Shown here: piece after piece, positions 58,288-64,000 of the stretch
Layout of the letters: each line of letters opens with the position of its first letter
Numbering within the stretch: position 1 is the stretch's first letter
From: Ilumatobacter fluminis
GTDB taxonomy: Bacteria; Actinomycetota; Acidimicrobiia; Acidimicrobiales; Ilumatobacteraceae
Direction of reading: 5' to 3'
Assembly (NCBI RefSeq): GCF_004364865.1
Contig: NZ_SOAU01000001.1
Coordinates: 1,736,001-1,800,000 of the forward strand
DNA: 64,000 nucleotides
Program-made: the position numbers and the translations under genes
Notes under the pieces: generated by a model
What the model saw: the letters and a program-made list of their open reading frames with translations, nothing else
Database searches by the model: none
Told to the model about the DNA's origin: nothing

Positions 58288-58623
58288 TCAGCGGTCGGGG
58301 ACGACGCCGAGGCGGAGGCGGTTGCCGCAGGGATCGGTGAGCGCGATCTCGCGGCCCCATGGGACGGTCTCGACCGGCACGCCGAACTCGGTGGCAATGT
58401 CGTCGACCTCGTCGACGTAGAAATAGGCGAGTGATCCCGGAGGCGCGTCGCCGGTGTGTTCGGACAGGTGCAGGTGGACGTCGCCCCGGCGCAGGAACAC
58501 GTAGAGCGGGAAACCCGGCTCGAACTGGTGCTCACCGATCACCTCGAACCCCAGCCGCTCGTACCACCCGACCACCTCGCGAGCGTTCTCGACCCGGAAC
58601 ACCGGCACCAACTCCTCGGCCAT
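58288..58623 (-). CDS. VOC (glyoxalase/bleomycin-resistance) family protein
   Basis: A 111-residue vicinal-oxygen-chelate fold: LVPVFRVENAREVVGWYERLG, GFPLYVFLRRGDVHLHLSEH and ALTDPCGNRLRLG. It resembles the bleomycin-binding subgroup, which binds drugs without catalysis. Function unproven. It is divergent from the small zinc protein gene. Confidence 0.87.
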   Translation of the reverse strand: MAEELVPVFRVENAREVVGWYERLGFEVIGEHQFEPGFPLYVFLRRGDVHLHLSEHTGDAPPGSLAYFYVDEVDDIATEFGVPVETVPWGREIALTDPCGNRLRLGVVPDR

Positions 58624-58710
58624 CTCCCAACCCTGTCACACGACCCGGTCACACGACCGGCCGAGCCGACGCCCGACCGTGGAACCCGCCGCATCGGGCA
58701 CACTGCATCC

Positions 58711-58953
58711 GTGGGCGTGACGCTGGCGATCCTCGGTGCCGCGGCGACGATCGTCGTGCTCATGCTCGCCGGACGTCGACACGACGCCGACGAGACGCCT
58801 CCGCTCTTCGTCGAGCAGGGTCGCTGTCCGGCGTGCGGCCACCCGGTCGACGACCACACCCCGATCGATCGGCTCACCCGCGTCCGTCGCGGCTGTCGAC
58901 GACCCGACTGTGGCTGCGACGTGGCGGTGACCCCGCCTCCCTGGCCCATCTGA
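58711..58953 (+). CDS. Small membrane zinc-ribbon protein
   Basis: An 80-residue protein with one N-terminal membrane helix (VTLAILGAAATIVVLMLAG) and a cytoplasmic Cys-rich part (CPACGHP, CRRPDCGC) able to hold one zinc. GTG 58711 was chosen because it lies directly before the helix. The family is unknown. Confidence 0.6.
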   Translation: MGVTLAILGAAATIVVLMLAGRRHDADETPPLFVEQGRCPACGHPVDDHTPIDRLTRVRRGCRRPDCGCDVAVTPPPWPI

Positions 58954-58993
58954 CCCGAGCACCGATCCGGCCGTCGGGCGCGAGACTTCACCG

Positions 58994-59440
58994 ATGGAGA
59001 TACGCGAGCTCTCGAGTGACGACGGCTCTGCGCTGCACGCCCTCTTCGCAGCGGTGCTGCCCGATTCACCGACCGCACGGTCGACCGACGCAGCGACCCG
59101 CCAGGCGTTCCTCGACGACCCGGCCACCTTCGCGCTCGGGGCCTACGCCGACGACGCACCGGTCGGACTCGCGTGGGGGATCCAGATGCGCTCACCGAGC
59201 GGCCGGCTCACCACCTACCTCCACGAACTCGACGTCCGAGCCGATCACCGTCGGCAGGGCACCGGCACGGCGCTCGTCGAGGCGGCGATGGAGCTCGGCC
59301 GCGCCCGTGGCTCGACCCGGTTCTGGCTCTCGACCGGCGGCCACAACGACATCGCCCAGTCGCTGTACGAATCACTCGGCGGCGACCGCAAGCCGAAGGG
59401 CGACGTCAACTATTGGTGGGAGCTCGATCGAGACGCATGA
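58994..59440 (+). CDS. GNAT acetyltransferase (AAC(3)-I-like)
   Basis: A 148-residue N-acetyltransferase. Acetyl-CoA loop is RRQGTGTALVEAAM and the fold continues with RGSTRFWLSTGGHND, a pattern seen in AAC(3)-I-type enzymes. Substrate unknown; resistance is not implied. Its 3' end overlaps the convergent GNAT gene by 35 bp. Confidence 0.87.
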   Translation: MEIRELSSDDGSALHALFAAVLPDSPTARSTDAATRQAFLDDPATFALGAYADDAPVGLAWGIQMRSPSGRLTTYLHELDVRADHRRQGTGTALVEAAMELGRARGSTRFWLSTGGHNDIAQSLYESLGGDRKPKGDVNYWWELDRDA

Positions 59441-59909
59441 CGAGGCAGAGGCTGTCGTCGAAGTGCCGCTCGCCGACGGCCGAGAAGCCGTATCGCTCGT
59501 AGAACCCGATCGCCTGCGTGTTCGTCACCAGCGGGTCGATCAGGATCGTCGTCGCGCCGTGTCGCTCGAAGCACCGTTCGGTGGCGTCGTCCATCACCCG
59601 CCGGCCGAGGCGACGACCGCGATCGGCGCCCGAGCCGAGCCAGATGTCGAGCGCCCACGTGCCCCGCTCGACGTCGCCCCAGTAGTGCGTCTCCTCGTCG
59701 TGGGCGTCGGTGAGCTGGACGAACCCGATCGGCCGACCGTCGTCCTCGGCGATCAGCAACTCCCGCCACGGCACGTCGCGCTTCAGCTCGGCTTCCCAAT
59801 CCCACCAGTCCATCGCCGGGCCGTCGAGGGCGGCACGAACGGCGGGATCGGCGTCCCACCTCTCGATCAGCGCGACGTCGTCGGCGCACATCGGGCGCAA
59901 CTCGACCAT
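59406..59909 (-). CDS. GNAT acetyltransferase (AAC(6')-like)
   Basis: A 167-residue GNAT protein: MVELRPMCADDVALIERWDAD, IAEDDGRPIGFVQLTDAHDE, LGRRVMDDATERCF for CoA binding, and IDPLVTNTQAIGFYERYGFS, as in AAC(6')-Ib-type enzymes. TACGGT (plus-strand 59916-59921) lies six bases before the ATG. Tail-to-tail overlap with the other acetyltransferase gene. Confidence 0.87.
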   Translation of the reverse strand: MVELRPMCADDVALIERWDADPAVRAALDGPAMDWWDWEAELKRDVPWRELLIAEDDGRPIGFVQLTDAHDEETHYWGDVERGTWALDIWLGSGADRGRRLGRRVMDDATERCFERHGATTILIDPLVTNTQAIGFYERYGFSAVGERHFDDSLCLVMRLDRAPTNS

Positions 59910-59941
59910 GCCCCGACCGTAGAGGACCGATCGCCCGACGA

Positions 59942-61426
59942 TCAGTCGAGGACCCCGTCGTCGAAGCCGCCCCCGTCCAGTCCGGTCGCATCGGGCCCGA
60001 GGTCCGGGTCGAGTCCGGTGTCGGGACGGCCGTCGGTCGTCGCCGGGTCGAAGGGGTCGGCGAGTGATCCGTCGTCCCACAACGGAGCGACATCGACCCG
60101 TTCGATCGGAGCCTCGACCAGCGGTCCGTCGGCGAGTGGCCGGCCCAGATCGGGCACCAGCGGTCCGTCGGCGATCGGGCGGTCCGCCGTCTCGTCGCCC
60201 GCGGCGTCGGTCGCGTCGCCGACCTCCGGGTCGTCGGCGACCGGCTCGTGCCGGCCCGCCAGGCCGGGCAGCTCGGTGATGTCGTCGAGCAGGTCGGGCC
60301 CATCACCGAGCGGACCGTCGAGCGGACCGTCGAGCAGTCCGTCAGCCGGATCGTCGGTCGGTTCGTCGGCCGGATCGTCGACGGCGACCCCGTCGCCGTA
60401 GCGCTCGACGAGTTCCTCATAGGGAGGCAGGCCCGGCAGCTGGGCGATCGCCCACGACCCGTCGGGGCTCTCGATGAGCTGACGTCCGTCGGGAAACACG
60501 AACAGGGTGCCGCCCGGGAACGGTCCGCAGTCGACCGGCGCCTCGCCCGGATGGGTCGTGGCGAGCGGCAGGTCCATCAGCACCAGTTCGCCGTCGACCT
60601 CGTAGGCCGTCTGACCGTCGGCGAACGAGAAGACGGGCAGCGACCCGGCCGACTCGCCGTCGGCGCCCACGTCGAGGTTCCCCTCGAAGAACGGCCGGCC
60701 GCGCGGATACTCGACCTCCGTCGGCACGATCACCCGCTCGTATCCGCCGTCACCGTCGGCGACCGCCTGTGAGCCGTCCGGGAACAGAAACACACGCTCG
60801 ACCGAGCCGTCGGCCATCGCGTAGTCGCCGATCGCCACCGGCTCGCCGGTGAGCTCGCCCGGGTCGACGCGCTCGATGCGCCGCCACGGAACGTCGTCGG
60901 TCGGCAGGGGGCGGCCGTGGTCGTCGAAGAGCACGGTGTCGCCATCGGCGTTCTCGCCGACCATCAGGCGTCGACCGTCGAACGTGGCCAACCCGAGGAA
61001 CGTCGACACGTCGGGCTCGGCGGTCAGTTGATGGATCGAGATCGACGCCTCGGCGCCCGACGCGTCGACGATGAGCGTCTCGCCGGTATCGGTCGGATAG
61101 GCCCGGTACACCTCGCCGTCGTGGACGTGGACGGTGCCGGGCGGCGCGTAGACCTCGCCCTCACTGGGGTCGATCGAGACCGGCGCACCCGACTCGTCGT
61201 ACCAGTTGGTCGAACCGTCGGAGGGGTCGGCGTGGCGGTGATACCGCTCACCGTCGACGATGGTCGTGCCGACGTACAGCTCCGCCGTGTACTCGCTGTC
61301 CGCGACCCCGTTGCCGTCGGCGTCGACCAGCGAGCCGTCTGGCGTTCCGTACACCATCACCCACTCACCGTCCACGTAGCGATGGACGATCGGTTCCCAG
61401 TCGGCGGGCACGTCGGCGTTGCTCAT
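59942..61426 (-). CDS. Acidic DG-rich repeat protein
   Basis: A 494-residue, strongly acidic protein without signal peptide or membrane helix. The first 350 residues contain recurring short beta-type phrases ([69 protein letters not shown]), suggesting a propeller or repeat fold. The last 140 are Asp/Pro/Leu low complexity ([13 protein letters not shown]). TACCAT lies six bases before ATG 61426. No family recognised. Confidence 0.75.
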   Translation of the reverse strand: MSNADVPADWEPIVHRYVDGEWVMVYGTPDGSLVDADGNGVADSEYTAELYVGTTIVDGERYHRHADPSDGSTNWYDESGAPVSIDPSEGEVYAPPGTVHVHDGEVYRAYPTDTGETLIVDASGAEASISIHQLTAEPDVSTFLGLATFDGRRLMVGENADGDTVLFDDHGRPLPTDDVPWRRIERVDPGELTGEPVAIGDYAMADGSVERVFLFPDGSQAVADGDGGYERVIVPTEVEYPRGRPFFEGNLDVGADGESAGSLPVFSFADGQTAYEVDGELVLMDLPLATTHPGEAPVDCGPFPGGTLFVFPDGRQLIESPDGSWAIAQLPGLPPYEELVERYGDGVAVDDPADEPTDDPADGLLDGPLDGPLGDGPDLLDDITELPGLAGRHEPVADDPEVGDATDAAGDETADRPIADGPLVPDLGRPLADGPLVEAPIERVDVAPLWDDGSLADPFDPATTDGRPDTGLDPDLGPDATGLDGGGFDDGVLD

Positions 61427-61588
61427 GAGGTGATGGTAGGTGTCGTGCCGTGGGCGCCGAATCGGGTGAATCCCCGATCTCGCCGTGCGGCGCGACCGCA
61501 GCGGTGCGCTGCGACGCGCAACCCGACCCTTCCTGGACCGTCGAGGCCCGACAGGCCGCCCGACGGCGGCGATAGCGTGGGAGGTTCC

Positions 61589-63373
61589 ATGGATCTGGCC
61601 CGCATCCGCAACTTCTCGATCATCGCTCACATCGACCACGGCAAGTCGACGCTGTCCGATCGCATCCTCGAGGTGACCGGCGCGGTCCAGGCGCGCGACA
61701 TGAAGCAGCAGTACCTCGACTCGATGGATCTCGAACGCGAGCGCGGCATCACCATCAAGGCGCAGAACGTCCGGGTCGAGTGGAACGACCACACCTTCCA
61801 CCTCATCGACACCCCCGGCCACGTCGACTTCGGCTACGAGGTCAGTCGCTCGCTGGCCGCCTGCGAAGGCGTGCTCCTCGTCGTCGACGCCGCCCAGGGC
61901 ATCGAGGCCCAGACCCTGGCCAACTGCTACCTCGCCCTCGAACACGACCTCGAGATCGTCGCCTGCCTCAACAAGATCGACCTGCCGGCCGCCGACCCCG
62001 ATCGCTACGCGATGGAGCTCGAGAACGTGCTCGGCATCGCCGCCGAAGACATCCTGCGCATCTCGGCCAAGACCGGCGCCGGTGTCCCCGAGCTGCTCGA
62101 CGCCGTCATCGACCGCATCCCGGCACCCACCGGTGACGCCGACGCCCCGCTCCAGGCCCTCATCTTCGACTCGCAGTTCGACCAGTACCGCGGTGTCGTC
62201 TCGTCGATCCGCGTCATGAACGGCGTCATGAACGCCAACGACAAGCTGCACTTCATGCAGGCCGGCGCCGATCACGAGGCGCTCGAGATCGGCGCCCGTC
62301 GCCCGGCGACCACCCCGATGAAGCAGCTCGGCCCCGGCGAGGTCGGCTACCTGATCGCGGGCATCAAGGACGTCGGCGACGCCCGCTCCGGTGAGACCGT
62401 CACCACCATGTCCAAGGGCGCCGACACGCCGCTGCCCGGCTACCAGGACCCCAAGCCGATGGTGTTCTCCGGCCTGTTCCCGATCGACGGCGACGACTTC
62501 GAAGACCTGCGCGACGCCCTCGCCAAGCTCAAGCTCAACGACGCCTCGATCAGCTACACCCCCGAGTCGTCCGGTGCGCTCGGCTTCGGCTTCCGCTGTG
62601 GCTTCCTTGGTCTGCTCCACATGGAGATCGTCAAGGAACGCCTCGAGCGCGAGTTCGGCCTCGCCCTCATCGCCACCGCCCCCTCGGTCGAGTACCGCGT
62701 CACGTCGACCGACGGTGAGACGACGGTCGTCAGCAATCCGGCCGAGCTCCCCGTCGTCCAGAAGATCGACACGATCGAAGAGCCGGTCTTCAAGGTCTCC
62801 ATCATCACGCCCAAGGAGTACACGGGCGCCCTGATGGACCTGTGCCAGACCCGGCGCGGCGAGATGAAGCGGATGGAGTACCTGTCGCCCGAGCGGGTGG
62901 AGCTCGACTACGAGATCCCGCTCGCCGAGGTCGTCGTCGACTTCTTCGACCAGCTCAAGTCGCGCACCCAGGGCTACGCCTCGCTCGACTACGAACTCAC
63001 CGGCTACCAGGCCGCCCACCTCGTCAAGGTCGACATCCTCCTCAACGGCGAACCGGCCGACGCCTTCTCCACCATCGTCCACCGTGAGAAGGCCGAGACG
63101 TACGGTCGCCGCATGTGCGAGAAGCTCAAGGAGCTCATCCCTCGCCAGATGTTCGACGTGCCGATCCAGGCCGCCATCGGCGGCAAGGTGATCTCACGCG
63201 AGACGGTCAAGGCGAAGCGCAAGGACGTCACTGCCAAGTGCTACGGCGGCGATATCTCCCGCAAGCGCAAGCTGCTCGAGAAGCAGAAAGAGGGCAAGAA
63301 GAAGATGAAGGCGATCGGGCGCGTCGAGGTGCCCGGCGACGTCTTCATCTCCGCCCTCAAGCTCGACGACTGA
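61589..63373 (+). CDS. lepA: Elongation factor 4 (LepA)
   Basis: Ribosome-bound GTPase of 594 residues: G1 [10 protein letters not shown]2/G3 [11 protein letters not shown] and DTPGHVDF, G4 NKIDLP. Domain II, then the EF-G-like domains and the LepA-specific C-terminal domain ([20 protein letters not shown]) are intact. Both TAGCGT (61573-61578, ten bases upstream) and GGGAGG precede the ATG. It is divergent from the DG-rich protein gene. Confidence 0.97.
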   Translation: MDLARIRNFSIIAHIDHGKSTLSDRILEVTGAVQARDMKQQYLDSMDLERERGITIKAQNVRVEWNDHTFHLIDTPGHVDFGYEVSRSLAACEGVLLVVDAAQGIEAQTLANCYLALEHDLEIVACLNKIDLPAADPDRYAMELENVLGIAAEDILRISAKTGAGVPELLDAVIDRIPAPTGDADAPLQALIFDSQFDQYRGVVSSIRVMNGVMNANDKLHFMQAGADHEALEIGARRPATTPMKQLGPGEVGYLIAGIKDVGDARSGETVTTMSKGADTPLPGYQDPKPMVFSGLFPIDGDDFEDLRDALAKLKLNDASISYTPESSGALGFGFRCGFLGLLHMEIVKERLEREFGLALIATAPSVEYRVTSTDGETTVVSNPAELPVVQKIDTIEEPVFKVSIITPKEYTGALMDLCQTRRGEMKRMEYLSPERVELDYEIPLAEVVVDFFDQLKSRTQGYASLDYELTGYQAAHLVKVDILLNGEPADAFSTIVHREKAETYGRRMCEKLKELIPRQMFDVPIQAAIGGKVISRETVKAKRKDVTAKCYGGDISRKRKLLEKQKEGKKKMKAIGRVEVPGDVFISALKLDD

Positions 63374-63433
63374 CCCGCTCGACGGTCCACCGAACCCGAC
63401 GGTCGCCGCTCGGGCACCCGGCTCGGTAGCGGG

Positions 63434-64000
63434 TCACTCGACCTCGACCAGCAGGGTCGGGTCGCCGATTGCTCGGCGGGCGGCCACGTGAGCCGACCCG
63501 GCGGCGAGCACCATGGCGAATCCGGCGAGACCGCCGATCAGCGCCGGTTCGAACATGCCGATCAACGACACGCCGGTGGCGACGGCGAACGCCCAGCACG
63601 CAGCGGTCGCGATCACCACTCCGATCGCCGAACCGGTCAGTGCGGCGATGACCGCCTCCGTCTGGCTCGACCGGCGCGTCTGTGCAGGCGTCGCGCCGGC
63701 CAGGCGCAGCGACGCCAGCTCCGTGCGACGGCGGACGATCGTCATCGCTGTCGTGTTGACCACGGCGATGGCGGCGAACCCGACCGAGATCGCGATCATG
63801 ATCCACAGCGACCACATCTGGCTGCCCTCGGTACCCATGTCGTTCGCCGCGACCGTCGCCTGCACCATGCCGACGTTGATCGCCGTCATGAGCGCAACCG
63901 GTCCGGCCGTTGCGGCCGTTCGGCGTGCGTCGGCCACCACGTTCATCGCGGCGATCGAGCCGGTCGTCGTCGCCCGAAAGGGGAGCGAGACCAATCGAGC
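63434..64000 (-). CDS. FtsX-type ABC transporter permease (C-terminal part)
   Basis: Leftward gene whose 5' part is beyond the window; 189 codons are visible. The C-terminal FtsX domain is clear: three or more membrane helices and the loop AIAVVNTTAMTIVRRRTELASLRLAGAT, the coupling sequence that contacts the ATPase subunit in MacB/FtsX-like permeases. The frame stays open to the edge, so a TTG at 63994 is not taken as the start. Convergent with lepA. Confidence 0.88.
   Translation of the reverse strand, partial: ARLVSLPFRATTTGSIAAMNVVADARRTAATAGPVALMTAINVGMVQATVAANDMGTEGSQMWSLWIMIAISVGFAAIAVVNTTAMTIVRRRTELASLRLAGATPAQTRRSSQTEAVIAALTGSAIGVVIATAACWAFAVATGVSLIGMFEPALIGGLAGFAMVLAAGSAHVAARRAIGDPTLLVEVE

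Noticed and set aside
59942-63082. 1046-residue minus-strand frame extending the DG-rich gene through lepA
   Set aside because: The upstream 550 codons are antisense to lepA. ATG 61426 with its TACCAT box is the credible start.
1-64000. tRNA or rRNA genes
   Set aside because: No cloverleaf with a GTTCRAxTC T-loop and matching acceptor stem, and no rRNA-like conserved stretch, was recognised by eye; a covariance-model search would settle this.

Overview
The window is about 70% G+C, uses ATG and GTG starts and has actinobacterial gene content (class F-type sortase, F420-type LLM oxidoreductase, DUF222-HNH nuclease, fatty acyl-AMP ligase, PspA, MoxR/CoxE pair). I infer a free-living actinomycete, most likely of class Acidimicrobiia (Ilumatobacter-like). 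That placement rests on style and content, not on a database comparison. Many genes have a TANNNT hexamer ending 6-9 bases before the start codon and no Shine-Dalgarno sequence, which suggests leaderless transcription.

Layout. 0-2.5 kb: obgE-proB. 2.6-3.8 kb: a small secreted protein and its sortase. 3.9-8 kb: envelope genes (MscS channel, PspA, MurJ, membrane coiled-coil protein). 8-13.8 kb: acyl-CoA dehydrogenase, CbbX-type AAA protein, MoxR/VWA pair, a 36-bp tandem repeat. 13.8-15.8 kb: an iodotyrosine-deiodinase-like nitroreductase and a type II NADH dehydrogenase.

15.9-31.7 kb is a signalling island and the most interesting part. It holds an OmpR-type response regulator, two histidine-kinase-like proteins with eroded ATPase domains, a three-gene envelope operon (GT-C membrane protein, Ig-like protein, GH5-like protein), and a translationally coupled operon (STAS, hybrid kinase, 29-residue ORF, H-NOX haem nitric oxide sensor, kinase remnant). 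A convergent REC-EAL cyclic-di-GMP phosphodiesterase closes it. The intergenic spaces carry direct repeats of TTGAT/CTGA half-sites at 11-bp spacing, the form expected for an OmpR/PhoB-type operator. I read this as a candidate actinobacterial nitric oxide-to-cyclic-di-GMP/envelope network, related in parts to the gammaproteobacterial H-NOX/HnoK/HnoB system but differently built.

31.8-35.7 kb: secreted protein, thioredoxin-like lipoprotein, GT-C membrane protein. 35.8-43.1 kb: guaB, purN, guanine deaminase, rhodanese and a fatty acyl-AMP ligase. 43.2-48 kb: twin PRC-barrel proteins, histone-deacetylase-like amidohydrolase, LLM oxidoreductase, PAC2 protein, thioredoxin-TPR protein. 48-52 kb: comEA, comEC and holA. 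52-53.2 kb: a complete IS5-type element inserted exactly at the centre of a palindromic repeat unit. 53.2-64 kb: membrane proteins, a 71-bp hairpin repeat array, rpsT, an APH-fold kinase, HNH nuclease, acetyltransferases, an acidic DG-rich protein, lepA, and an FtsX-type permease running off the right edge. No tRNA, rRNA or CRISPR was recognised.
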